Source: Streptomyces sp. NRRL F-5123
GTDB lineage: Bacteria > Actinomycetota > Actinomycetes > Streptomycetales > Streptomycetaceae
NCBI RefSeq assembly: GCF_000721495.1
Contig: NZ_JOHY01000014.1
Coordinates: 68,697 to 132,696 of the forward strand
DNA length: 64,000 nt
Reading direction: 5' to 3'
Under the pieces are notes generated by a model. That model was not told the origin of the DNA. It made no database searches and worked only from the letters and a program-made list of their open reading frames with translations. The translations under genes and the position numbers were made by a program. Below are positions 41,894 to 49,954 of this stretch, piece after piece; the first letter of the stretch is position 1, and each line of letters opens with the position of its first letter.

Positions 41894-42325
41894 TCATGGC
41901 CGGAAGAGCACCTCGACGGCGCTGTCTTCCTTCTTCTGGAAGGTCGCGTACGCGACCGTTGCCCGTCGAGCGGCACGTGGGGGACACGCAGGTGTGCCGC
42001 CTGCGGGCCGGGCGCCGCCCCGTACGGCTCGGTGGTGCCGAACAGCCGCGCGCGCATGACGTGCTCGGTGGCCTGCGCGGTCTCGCACCGCCTGAACAGG
42101 CCGCGGTGAGCACGTCCGGCACGTGCCGTCGGCGCTCCGGAAGGGGCGGCGACGCGGTCGCCCGGTGCCTTGACCGGCGTCGGGACCTCGCACAGGTGCA
42201 GGCCGGATCCGCACGGCCCGGACGAGGTGGTGCGGACGGCAGCGTCGGTCTCCTCCTCGACCCGCGGACCGTGGAGGTGTTTCGACCCGGACGTCCCGCT
42301 TGCCGTGCCACCCGGTGGCGCGCAT
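41894..42325 (-). pseudogene. Zinc alcohol dehydrogenase remnant
   Basis: Starts as MRATGWHGKRDVRVETPP with a plausible RBS, shifts frame, and continues TDAAVRTTSSGPCGSGLHLC with EVPTPVKAPGD, then CETAQATEHVMRARLFGTTE and PYGAAPGPQAAHLRVPH, and closes in the first frame as ATFQKKEDSAVEVLFRP. These are recognisable blocks of the Zn-dependent formaldehyde/alcohol dehydrogenase family (CGSDLHLYE, GxxARLFGYTELYG, QAEYLRVP, FxxKEDGxxKVVLRP), but only about 430 of 1,180 bases remain: the structural zinc loop and whole Rossmann domain are deleted. Confidence 0.78.
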
Positions 42326-42507
42326 ACGGCTGCACCTTTCCCTCGCGTCCTCCCTGCTTTCCGGCCGCGCCCCGCCCGTCGCCGGACGCGGGCGGCCACA
42401 GGTGCGGGTGCCCTCAATGCCCGCCGTGAAACGGGACAGCAGAGTGTTTTGCGACGACAGCAGAGGAAATGCGCCCATGTGTGACTCCGCAGCCCAGGAG
42501 GCCTGAC

Positions 42508-42735
42508 ATGGCCGTACGCCACCAGTTCGTCGGACGCTCCCGTGAGGACGTGCGGAAGGTGCTCGCCGACCGGGACGCCGACGCTGAGCGGGACGCCTAC
42601 GCCGACCGGGTCGCCTGGGCGTCCGGGTCGCACGGCGGCAGCGGCGACCGGCCGCGGGCGGGCACGAGCCCGTACCACCACGCTGAACCCGGGCCCTGGC
42701 CGTCGGCCGACGGCACGGTCGTATCCCCCCGGTGA
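42508..42735 (+). CDS. Short protein, possibly truncated SRPBCC domain
   Basis: Encodes 75 residues: MAVRHQFVGRSREDVRKVLA then DRDADAERDAYADRVAWASG, ending PYHHAEPGPWPSADGTVVSPR. The opening resembles the start of streptomycete SRPBCC (polyketide-cyclase-like) proteins, and the spacing of Trp and Pro-Trp residues later fits a damaged version. Such proteins are normally about 150 residues, so it is probably a fragment. An AGGAGG site precedes the ATG. Confidence 0.45.
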   Translation: MAVRHQFVGRSREDVRKVLADRDADAERDAYADRVAWASGSHGGSGDRPRAGTSPYHHAEPGPWPSADGTVVSPR

Positions 42736-42856
42736 CGCTCTGCTCAGGCGCGCCCTGCGCGGCCTCGCGGGCGGATGACCGGCGCCCCTTCGTTCCGGTG
42801 TGCAGCGGGTACCCGGCGCGCGAAGCCACGAACCCCGCGACCCACGGAGGACAGCC

Positions 42857-43051
42857 TTGGACAGCTCCGACGACACGCACATGACCCCCGACCTCCCGCC
42901 GCGGGTCGGCACCCCCGACCTCGCGGGCCAGGGCGGGCCGCGCTCGGACGGGGGCCGCGAGCGGCACGGCGAACCCTCCGCCGACCCCCGGGGCGCAGGG
43001 CCGCGGACCGCCCGCGGGCGTGGGAAGGCCCCGGGGCGCCCCGTCCGGTGA
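42857..43051 (+). CDS. Small hydrophilic ORF, uncertain
   Basis: From TTG at 42857, behind a GGAGGACAGCC site, an open frame encodes 64 residues: MDSSDDTHMTPDLPPRVGTP and then a Gly/Arg/Pro-rich tail ending KAPGRPVR. It is disordered-looking and I know no relative. The good ribosome binding site is the main support. An internal ATG eight codons later is the alternative start. Confidence 0.3.
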   Translation: MDSSDDTHMTPDLPPRVGTPDLAGQGGPRSDGGRERHGEPSADPRGAGPRTARGRGKAPGRPVR

Positions 43052-43078
43052 CGGGGGCGCGGGGCCTTCCGGCGGGGG

Positions 43079-43303
43079 TCACCATCGATACCATCGGCGG
43101 CGTCCCCCGCCTTCGGCGGCCCGGAAGACGAATCCGAGCAGCCAGACGACGAGGACCACCGCGGCTGTCCACCACAGGACCTTCAGTGCGAAGCCGAGCC
43201 CGAAGAGGACCACGGCCGGCAGCAGGACGAGAAGCAACGCAGCCCTCGTGGACACCTCCGCGGCGCCGTCTGCCCCGTCCTGCTCCGCCGAAGCCCGCGG
43301 CAT
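43079..43303 (-). CDS. Small hydrophobic protein
   Basis: Encodes 74 residues from ATG 43303, or 58 from GTG 43255. Two adjoining membrane helices (ALLLVLLPAVVLFGLGFALK and VLWWTAAVVLVVWLLGFVF) are followed by a basic tail ending RRRWYRW. Small proteins with this layout and the WYRW ending are widespread in Streptomyces as 'hydrophobic protein', possibly membrane-stress related. The start is uncertain because neither codon has a well-spaced RBS. Confidence 0.65.
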   Translation of the reverse strand: MPRASAEQDGADGAAEVSTRAALLLVLLPAVVLFGLGFALKVLWWTAAVVLVVWLLGFVFRAAEGGGRRRWYRW

Positions 43304-43814
43304 CGCGACAGCGCCCCGTGCGCCGGACCGCCCCGAGCGGCCACCACGCCCCGGACGCCCCCCCACTGCCCTCACTGTCCCCACTGCTCCCGCCGCCCCG
43401 GCGCCGCCCCGGTCCTCGACGTGGACGACGTGCGGGGCGGTGCCGCCGTCGTGCCGCTCCGGGCGTCCGAACCGGCCGACGGCGAGGGTGCGGTGGTCGT
43501 CCGGCTCCCCCGGCGCCACGTACGCCGGGACGTCCTGGTGACGGCCCGTCGCCGCCCGGCCGGGGACGTCGACGAGGCCGAGGACGTGGAAGTCCCTGCG
43601 GAAGCGCCCCCGCAGGCGGATCGGCCGCCGGACTCCCGTCGCCTGCCCGGCGAGATCCCGCCGGTTGCGGTCAGCACCATGCGGGTGCCGGGCTCGAAGA
43701 GCACCCAGGACGTGTGCGGATCGTTCGGCGGCGGCGCCCGACGCAGGCCGGTAGGTCGGAGTTCAATCCCGCCGTCATGCCGCGGCTCCCGGCGGCCGGT
43801 TACGCTCTTCGGCC
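43304..43814. other. Non-coding or degenerate stretch
   Basis: No intact gene. On the minus strand, two frames contain protein-like blocks (NDPHTSWVLFEPGTRMVLTA, and DFHVLGLVDVPGRAATGRHQ continuing DVPAYVAPGEPDDHRTLAVG) that are not in one frame, so this may be another decayed gene. I cannot assign a family. The last bases hold TACGCT at 43801-43806, a -10 box for the next transcript. Confidence 0.35.
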
Positions 43815-43871
43815 ATGACCGGCCGACTGAAGGACACCGCCGCGGGCCGCCTCCCCGGGGGTGCGGCATGA
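43815..43871 (+). CDS. Leaderless short ORF coupled to Nudix gene
   Basis: An 18-codon frame encodes MTGRLKDTAAGRLPGGAA. TACGCT lies eight bases before its ATG and there is no ribosome binding site, so it is probably leaderless. Its stop overlaps the start of the Nudix gene (ATGA). This repeats the arrangement seen before the Nudix gene at 11225 and the transporter at 24491. Confidence 0.45.
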   Translation: MTGRLKDTAAGRLPGGAA

Positions 43872-44296
43872 GCGCGCGCACCCGGGTCTCCGCCTACGCC
43901 GTCGCGTCGCGCGGCGGCCGTCTGCTGCTGGCCCGCCTCGCCGCCACCTCGCCCGTCTTCACTCCTGGCCTGTGGCATCTCCCCGGCGGCGGTATCGACC
44001 CCGGCGAGCAGCCGGTCGAGGCACTCACCCGCGAGCTCCACGAGGAGACCGGCCTCGCCCTCACCACCGCCCGCCTCCTCGACGCCCGCACCTACGCGGC
44101 GAGCAGGCTCGGCGTGGACTGGCATCTGACCGCGCTCTTCTACGCCGTGGAATTCGGCGGAGCGAACCCGGCCGTGACCGAGACCGACGGCAGCACCGAC
44201 GCGGCGGCCTGGGTCCCGCTGGCGGAGCTGCGCGGACCGGACCTCTCGCCGCCTGCTGCCGACGCCGTCCGCCTGCTCGGCGCCGCCGCCCGCTGA
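43868..44296 (+). CDS. Nudix hydrolase
   Basis: Encodes 142 residues. The Nudix box is canonical: GGGIDPGEQPVEALTRELHE followed by ETGL (GX5EX7REUXEEXGU), preceded by PGLWHLPGG. Such MutT-like enzymes hydrolyse nucleoside diphosphate derivatives. ATG at 43868 overlaps the stop of a short leader frame. Substrate not predictable. Confidence 0.88.
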   Translation: MSARTRVSAYAVASRGGRLLLARLAATSPVFTPGLWHLPGGGIDPGEQPVEALTRELHEETGLALTTARLLDARTYAASRLGVDWHLTALFYAVEFGGANPAVTETDGSTDAAAWVPLAELRGPDLSPPAADAVRLLGAAAR

Positions 44297-44311
44297 CGTA
44301 TCCTCACCCGC

Positions 44312-45214
44312 ATGCCGCCGCCCGCCCAGCGCCCCCCGAGCCCCCGAGCCGCCTCCGCGTCCCCGCCCGCCGGCGGCACGGCGGGAGATCCGCCGACGAC
44401 GTCCGGCCGGTGGAGCACCCACGGCGTCGAGGTCGCCGCGGACCGCGTGACGAAGCGCTTCCTGCCGGGGAGCGGCGGGCGGGCCGAGCGGGAATGGCGG
44501 GCGCTGACGCTGCTGTCGGTGTACGCGCCCGGGCTCGCGCCGGAACCCCTCGCCGCCGAACTCGACGCGGAGCGGCCCGTCGTGGTGATGTCCCGGCTGC
44601 CCGGCGACCCGCTGCGGGACGCCGCGCTCGGGACGGAGCAGCTCGACGCCCTCGCCGCCGCGCTGACGGCGCTGCACTCCGCCGTCCCGCCGGAGGCGCT
44701 GGGCGCCCTGCCGCCGCGGCCCGGACGGCCCAGCGCGCTGCGGCCCCACCTCGACCGCTGGGCGGCGGAGGTGCGGCCGCGGACCGGCGGTGCGGTGCGG
44801 CAGGCCGTGGACGCCGGGCTCGGCTGGCTCGCCCGCTCCGCGCCGGACGACGGCGACCGGGCGGGCCTGCCCGCCGCCTTCGGGCCCGGCGACGGCAACC
44901 TCGCCAACTACCTGTGGGACGGCGCCCGGGTCCGCGCCGTCGACTTCGAGGAGTCCGGCCGCAGCGACCGCGCCTTCGAAATCGCCGAGATCACCGAGCA
45001 CGTGAGCGCCTGGGCCACCTGCCCGCTGGACGTGCCCGCCCTGCTCGCCCGCCTCGACCTCACGCCCGCCGAGACCGCCCGGCTGCGCGCGTGCCGCAGA
45101 CTGCTCGCCCTCGTCTGGCTCTTCCTGCTCGCCCAGGACGACCCGGCCAACCCCCGCAACCCGCCCGGCACCGCCGAACGGCAGGCGGCCCGCCTGCTGG
45201 AACTGCTGGGCTGA
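44312..45214 (+). CDS. APH-family phosphotransferase-like protein
   Basis: Encodes 300 residues. The aminoglycoside phosphotransferase fold is recognisable: RVTKRFLPGSGGRAEREWRA with the ATP lysine, VVVMSRLPGDPL (hinge), then FGPGDGNLANYLWDGARVRAVDFEESG, the catalytic Asp-x5-Asn and DFE/DxD loop. The usual His of HGDLHxxN is replaced by Pro-Gly-Asp, so activity may differ. TATCCT at 44300-44305 six bases before the ATG fits a leaderless transcript. The first 35 residues are a disordered Pro/Ala extension. Confidence 0.75.
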   Translation: MPPPAQRPPSPRAASASPPAGGTAGDPPTTSGRWSTHGVEVAADRVTKRFLPGSGGRAEREWRALTLLSVYAPGLAPEPLAAELDAERPVVVMSRLPGDPLRDAALGTEQLDALAAALTALHSAVPPEALGALPPRPGRPSALRPHLDRWAAEVRPRTGGAVRQAVDAGLGWLARSAPDDGDRAGLPAAFGPGDGNLANYLWDGARVRAVDFEESGRSDRAFEIAEITEHVSAWATCPLDVPALLARLDLTPAETARLRACRRLLALVWLFLLAQDDPANPRNPPGTAERQAARLLELLG

Positions 45215-45310
45215 CGCCTCGCCCTCGCCTCCGGCCCGGTCGCCCTGTCCTGGCCGCGGCCGAACTCCCGCCGCTCGCACCGGAGCCACCCGGGCGCCGG
45301 GGCCTTCCGG

Positions 45311-45649
45311 TCAGACGTCCGGATCGTCCATGATCTCCCGGACCTCCTGCGCGCAGCGGCACGACGCGGCGAACCTGGCCGCCCAGCGCAGCGCCTCCTC
45401 GCGCGACGGCACGTCGACGACCGAGAAGCCGCCGATGACGGCCTTGGTCTCCGGGTACGGGCCGTCGGTGACCGTCCCGTCGGTGCCCACGACGCTCGCC
45501 CGCTGCCTCTCCAGCCCGCCGCCGAAGACCCACACGCCGGCGTCCTGGGCCGCCCGTACGACCGCGTGCGCGGCCTCGGCCACCTCGGGCAGATCCTCCG
45601 CGGGGAAGGTCATCGCGCCGTCGTCGAACGAGATCAGATAACGCGTCAT
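45311..45649 (-). CDS. YCII/DGPF-family protein
   Basis: Encodes 112 residues: MTRYLISFDDGAMTFPAEDL, VWVFGGGLERQRASVVG, VTDGPYPETKAVIGGFSVVD and SREEALRWAARFAASC. The DGP(F/Y)xExKExxxGF block is diagnostic of the YCII-related dimeric alpha-beta barrel family, usually found near ECF sigma factors, though none is adjacent here. Biochemical role unknown. The 268 bases upstream to the lyase gene hold no gene. Confidence 0.88.
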   Translation of the reverse strand: MTRYLISFDDGAMTFPAEDLPEVAEAAHAVVRAAQDAGVWVFGGGLERQRASVVGTDGTVTDGPYPETKAVIGGFSVVDVPSREEALRWAARFAASCRCAQEVREIMDDPDV

Positions 45650-45917
45650 GCACGGCTCCCTCGGTGTCCGGCCCTCCGGTGCCGCTCACCATACGGCGAA
45701 CGCCTGCGCGGGACGGGCATTTCGCCACCCGCTCCACGGGAACCGGCGGACCTACCGCCTGACCGGATGTGACGCAACGGCCCGGCGCGCCCCGCCGGTG
45801 CGGGGCGCGCCGGAGCGGACCGGACGGCCGCGTGGCCGGCGGGCTGCGCCGTCGGCCGGACGACATCTGCGGCACCTGCCCCCGCGGGTGTGCGGGGGCA
45901 GGCGCCGCGGCCGCCGG

Positions 45918-47429
45918 TCAGCCGATCGGGATACCGGGGTTGACCAGGCCGTTGCCGCCGGTCACGGTGTTGTCCGCGGCGACGGTGACGGGGCAGGTGG
46001 CCGCGTCGTAGTCCGTGACGTGGATGGCGTAGCGGTCCGGGCCGGTCGCGCCGGTCAGGTCCGAGGCGTTGCCGCGGAAGACGGTGCCGCAGCCCCAGCC
46101 GTCGAACTGGCTGTGCGTCTGGAAGCCGTCGTTGGTGCTGCGGCTGCCGCGGTTGCCGGTGACGGTGTAGCCGTTGCCCTTGATGTCGACCCATGAGTCG
46201 TCGTAGTTGGCGCCGGTCAGGCCGCTGCCGTCGAAGGTGTTGCCGGAGATCACGCCGCCGGTGGTGCCCTCCTTGATGTCGATGTTCTCGCCGCCGACGT
46301 TCGGGCCGATGACGTTGTCGCTGATCCGCACGTGGTCGCTGGTGTCGGTGAGGGTGTTGGCGGTCCCGACGTAGACGCCCTCGCCCATGCCGTTGCCCGA
46401 GGTGCCGGTGTCGTGGATGAAGGAGTTCTGCACCACCCCGTAGCTGCTGGAGGTGCGGAAGTGCACGCCCTCCATCGTGGTGCCGTACACCTGCACGCCG
46501 TCCACGGTGACGTGGTCGGACGAGTCGATCATGATGCCCTTCTGGGCGTGGGTCAGGGTGACGCCGCGGATCGTCCAGTACGGGGAGGAGGTGAGCTGGA
46601 CGACGTTGCCGCCGCCGCTGGAGGTGGTCAGGACGGCGTTGCGGGAGCCGGTGAGGACGATGGGCGCGGCGGCGGTGCCGGCGGCGGTGATCTTGAAGTT
46701 GCCGGTGTAGGTGCCGTCCGCGAGGGAGATGGTCTGGCCGGGCAGGGCCGCGGCGAGCGCGGCCTTGAGCGACTGGCTGTCCTTCACCTGCACGAGCTGC
46801 CCGGCCGGGGGCGCTCCGGTGGGTGTTCCGGTGGGCGTCGCGGTGGCGCTCGGGGCGGCGGTGGTCGGCGGGGCCGTCGTCGGCGGGGCGGTCGTGGGAG
46901 GGGCGGTGCTCCCGGCCGCCGGGCCGCTGAGCACGGCGTCGTCGGCGGAGACCGCACCCGAGGCGTACCAGCCGCTCACGGTGACGGTGAGCGAGGTGGT
47001 CGAGGCCGTGGCCGTGACGTCCAGCGAGAGCGGGGCCCAGCCCGCGGCGGCGGTCCAGGTGGATTGGGAGACCCCGGCGCCGGACACGGAGAGCCGCGCG
47101 TACGGGCCCTTGACCCACACGCTCAGCGCGTACCGTCCGCCGGGCCGGACCGCGACGGTCTGCGAGCAGGCCGCGGTGTCGGAGCCGGTGGGCGTGGACA
47201 GCAGGGCGTACGTGCCGGAGTGCGGGGCGCTCGCGGTGACGGCCGACTGTCCCGAGCACGTCCACCCGGCGGTGGTGCCGCTCTCGAAGCCGCCGTTGGC
47301 CAGCAGGCCGGACGCTTCGTCGGCGGACGCGGCGCCGGGCAGCACGGCGAGCGCCGCCGCCGCGGTGACGAGGGCTGCCGCGGTCGCGGCCACGGCGGCG
47401 CGGGCGGTGCGGTGCGGGGGGAGGGGCAT
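45918..47429 (-). CDS. Secreted beta-helix polysaccharide lyase with carbohydrate-binding domain
   Basis: Encodes 503 residues. A clear signal peptide (RTARAAVAATAAALVTAAAA, then LAVLPGAASA cleavage) is followed by a CBM-like jelly roll (residues 35-165: NGGFESGTTAGWTCSG to SVSADDAVL), a PTTAPPTTAPPTT linker, and a right-handed parallel beta-helix (about 215-500: TISLADGTYTGNF, GVTLTHAQKGIMIDSSDHVT, NTFDGSGLTGANYDDSWVDI, THSQFDGWGCGTVF). This is the layout of streptomycete pectate-lyase-like enzymes acting outside the cell. ATG at 47429 has CTGGAGG upstream. A DasR-like site is about 130 bases upstream of the start. Confidence 0.85.
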   Translation of the reverse strand: MPLPPHRTARAAVAATAAALVTAAAALAVLPGAASADEASGLLANGGFESGTTAGWTCSGQSAVTASAPHSGTYALLSTPTGSDTAACSQTVAVRPGGRYALSVWVKGPYARLSVSGAGVSQSTWTAAAGWAPLSLDVTATASTTSLTVTVSGWYASGAVSADDAVLSGPAAGSTAPPTTAPPTTAPPTTAAPSATATPTGTPTGAPPAGQLVQVKDSQSLKAALAAALPGQTISLADGTYTGNFKITAAGTAAAPIVLTGSRNAVLTTSSGGGNVVQLTSSPYWTIRGVTLTHAQKGIMIDSSDHVTVDGVQVYGTTMEGVHFRTSSSYGVVQNSFIHDTGTSGNGMGEGVYVGTANTLTDTSDHVRISDNVIGPNVGGENIDIKEGTTGGVISGNTFDGSGLTGANYDDSWVDIKGNGYTVTGNRGSRSTNDGFQTHSQFDGWGCGTVFRGNASDLTGATGPDRYAIHVTDYDAATCPVTVAADNTVTGGNGLVNPGIPIG

Positions 47430-47555
47430 GACAAGTGCCTCCAGGGGCGGTGGGGGGATACGGCCGCGGCCGTGCCCGTACCCGTGCGCCACGCCGCGGC
47501 GGCCGTCACAAGGGGTAGCGGCGGCCGCGGGGGCACGTCAAGAGGCGGGACGACA

Positions 47556-47571
47556 TAAGGCCTAGACCAAT
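47556..47571 (-). promoter_or_regulatory. DasR (dre)-like site upstream of lyase gene
   Basis: On the minus strand the sequence reads ATTGGTCTAGGCCTTA. Its first ten bases and the CC match the dre consensus (A[C/T]TGGTCTAGACCA...) bound by the GlcNAc-responsive repressor DasR; the right half is imperfect. It is about 130 bases upstream of a secreted polysaccharide lyase, a plausible target. Confidence 0.4.
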
Positions 47572-47655
47572 CCGGGGTCCCGTCGCCCGCCCCCGCCGGG
47601 TCTCCCGCCGGACCCGGGAGGACCGCCTCCGTACGGGACCGCCCTGCCCGCCCCG

Positions 47656-48711
47656 TCAGTCCGTCATCGGCGCGCCGGGCGCCTCCGCGGTGCTGACCCG
47701 CGGCAGCGCGTACGGATGCTCGTCCCGCAGCCATGCGACCAGCCCCTCGCGCACCACGCAGCGCAGGTCGAACAGGTCGCCCGCGTCCTTCGCGGTGAGC
47801 AGGGCGCGCAGCTGGAGGGTCGTCGGGGTGGTGTCGATCACCACCAGGTTCCACGCCCGGTGGTCCCACTCCGGGGCCTGCTCCAGGATCTCGTGCAGCC
47901 GCTTGCGCATGGCGTCCACCGGCGTCGCGTGGTCGACGTGCAGGAGAACCGTGCCGGTCATGCGCGGGTCGCCGCGCGTCCAGTTCTCGAACGGCCGGCC
48001 CGTGAAGTACGAGACCGGCATCGTGATGCGCCGCTCGTCCCAGGTGCGGACGACGAGGTAGGTCAGCGTGATCTCCTCGACCGTCCCCCACTCGCCGTCC
48101 ACCACGACGTTGTCGCCGATGCGCACCATGTCGCCGAAGGCGATCTGCAGCCCCGCGAAGAGGTTGCCCAGCGTGGGCTGGGCGGCGACGCCCGCGACGA
48201 TGCCGATGATGCCCGCGGAGGCGAGCACCGAGGCCCCGAGCGTGCGCATCGCCGGGAAGGTGAACAGCATCGAGGCCGCCGCGATCACGCCCACGGCCGC
48301 GATGAACACCCGCTGGATGAGCGTCGACTGGGTGCGCAGCCGGCTGATCTTCGCCACGTCCCGGGAGACGGCCGCGTAGCGCGCGTACGCCGAGTCGGTG
48401 ACGGCGGTCGCGACCCGGACGGTGAGCCACGCCGTGGCGGCGATGAGCGTCAGCGTGAGCACCTCGCCGGTGGCCGTGAGGTGCTGCCCGCGCACCACAT
48501 GCGCGGCGCGGTAGCCGCCGCGCAGGATCGCCGCGCAGATGAGCACCTGGAGCGGCAGGCGGCAGCGCCGCAGCAGATGCCACAGCGGCGTCTCGGGATG
48601 GCGCACGTCCGCCGCGCGCAGCGCTCTGTCGACGGCGTAGCCCACGGCGATCGTCACCGCCAGCGCCGTTCCCATCACCACAACCGGCCGCAGTGCGCCC
48701 TCCATGCCCAT
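47656..48711 (-). CDS. Mechanosensitive ion channel, MscS family
   Basis: Encodes 351 residues. Four or five N-terminal helices precede the pore helix SAGIIGIVAGVAAQPTLGNLFAGLQIAFGD, followed by the MscS beta domain MVRIGDNVVVDGEWGTVEEITLTYLVVRTWDERRITMPVSYF and FENWTRGDPRMTGTV. The channel opens on membrane tension to release solutes during osmotic downshock. Ends before 47656 with nothing unusual. The start ATG at 48711 is the first in frame. Confidence 0.88.
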   Translation of the reverse strand: MGMEGALRPVVVMGTALAVTIAVGYAVDRALRAADVRHPETPLWHLLRRCRLPLQVLICAAILRGGYRAAHVVRGQHLTATGEVLTLTLIAATAWLTVRVATAVTDSAYARYAAVSRDVAKISRLRTQSTLIQRVFIAAVGVIAAASMLFTFPAMRTLGASVLASAGIIGIVAGVAAQPTLGNLFAGLQIAFGDMVRIGDNVVVDGEWGTVEEITLTYLVVRTWDERRITMPVSYFTGRPFENWTRGDPRMTGTVLLHVDHATPVDAMRKRLHEILEQAPEWDHRAWNLVVIDTTPTTLQLRALLTAKDAGDLFDLRCVVREGLVAWLRDEHPYALPRVSTAEAPGAPMTD

Positions 48712-49289
48712 TCCCGTCGCCTCCGCGTCGCCTCCGCGGTGCCGCCGCCGCCCGGCGACACCCGGTTACGCGTACCCGCCGGGCGCCGCCGAACCCTGTG
48801 ACGCGCGTCCCTTCGCGCTGCGTGCGCGACCGGACGCGCACCGCGGCCGCGCCGGACCGGCGGAAGGGCCGCGGGCGACCGCGGGGCGGCCCTTCCGCAC
48901 CTGGCCGGAATCCTCGGCACCGGTGCGCGGAGGGTGCGTACGACGCGGCCGGGCGCGGGGCTGCCGGCGCCGCTGCTCCCCGCCGCCGTCCAGGGCGCCG
49001 CGCCGCCGCGGGGTCCCGGCCGGACCGCTGCGGCGCTCGGCGATGCCCTGGTCGACGACGCCGTCACGGTCCTCCTCGCGCATTCGCCGCCCCACCGGCG
49101 GGGCGACGGAGGCGCGGGTGCGCGGGGCGGTGCTGTCGGCGCGGGTGCCGCCCAAGCGGCGTGCTACGCATCGCACAAGTGGTCAAGGATGTCTAAAAAC
49201 CGTATGTGTGAAGGTGGTTGACGGCCCGCCACGTCCCCTGACAAGATCCCGATTCTTCGGTGTCCGAGATGTGGTGACGGGGGTTTCAC
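48712..49289. other. Intergenic region before the biosynthetic cluster
   Basis: These bases hold no supported gene; open frames on both strands are shadows. The first 450 bases are GC-rich. From about 49180 the base composition drops (GTCAAGGATGTCTAAAAACC, then TTGACGG and CTGACAAGATCC), so the promoter of the biosynthetic operon probably lies in 49180-49260. Confidence 0.5.
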
Positions 49290-49296
49290 ATGCCGA

Positions 49297-49310
49297 TGGG
49301 AGCGCTCCCA
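49297..49310 (+). promoter_or_regulatory. CebR-box palindrome over start of cluster
   Basis: TGGGAGCGCTCCCA is a perfect 14-bp palindrome, extended by one base on each side to ATGGGAGCGCTCCCAT, and is letter-for-letter the established binding site of the LacI-type cellobiose repressor CebR in Streptomyces. It covers the GGGAG ribosome binding site and the first base of the start codon of the first cluster gene, so a bound repressor, or the hairpin itself, would block expression. Confidence 0.65.
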
Positions 49311-49954
49311 TGAAGATCGGTACCGGCGCGGACGGCCGGGCGCCGTCCGCCTCCGCGGGGGCCGCTGCGGCGGTCAAGCAGTACGTCGACGACCTCACGC
49401 TGGCGCTCGCGCAGATCGAGGTCGCGGCCGTAGCCGACGTCCTGGACTGCCTGGTCGACGCGCTGCGCGAGGGCCGCCGGGTGCTGGTCGCCGGCAACGG
49501 CGGCAGCAGCACGGCCGCGCTCCACATCGCCGCCGACCTGGCCGCGGCCTCGCAGCCGTTCGGCCCGGAGCGGCAGGCCGTGGCCCTGACCGAGAACATC
49601 GCCCGGGTCACGGCGATCGCCAACGACTACTCCTACGACGAGATCTTCTCCCGGCAGCTCCCGTCCTGGGCCCGGCCCGGCGACGTCCTGCTGCTGCTGA
49701 GCGTCAGCGGCCGCTCGCCCAACCTGGTGCGGGCCGCCACGACCGGCCGCGAGCTGGGCATGACGGTGCTGGCCGCGCTCGGCGCACCGGGCGACGTCGC
49801 GGCGCTCGCCGACCGCCATGTCGTCCTCGGCCAGGCGGACTACGGCCTCACCGAGGACCTGCACGTCTCCCTCGGCCACATGGCCGTCCGCGTCCTGGGC
49901 GGCGGCGAGGCCTGCCGAGTCCCGGCCGCCGCCGGCACCGCGGGCAGGGGGTGA
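49310..49954 (+). CDS. SIS-domain isomerase, phosphoheptose isomerase-like
   Basis: Encodes 214 residues. VKQYVDDLTLALAQIEVAAV precedes RRVLVAGNGGSSTAALHIAADLAA (residues about 59-80, the GmhA sugar-phosphate loop), and VALTENIARVTAIANDYSYDEIFSRQL and LLLLSVSGRSPNLVRAATTGRELGM complete the SIS fold. GmhA converts sedoheptulose 7-phosphate to D-glycero-D-manno-heptose 7-phosphate, the entry to activated heptoses. Being first in this operon suggests a heptose-type sugar in the product. Its stop overlaps the next start (GTGA). Confidence 0.83.
   Translation: MKIGTGADGRAPSASAGAAAAVKQYVDDLTLALAQIEVAAVADVLDCLVDALREGRRVLVAGNGGSSTAALHIAADLAAASQPFGPERQAVALTENIARVTAIANDYSYDEIFSRQLPSWARPGDVLLLLSVSGRSPNLVRAATTGRELGMTVLAALGAPGDVAALADRHVVLGQADYGLTEDLHVSLGHMAVRVLGGGEACRVPAAAGTAGRG

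Noticed and set aside
49290..49313. Seven-codon frame MPMGALP overlapping the start of the isomerase gene
   Set aside because: Mentioned only as part of the mini-ORF pattern; it is too short and has no promoter or RBS of its own to be called a gene.
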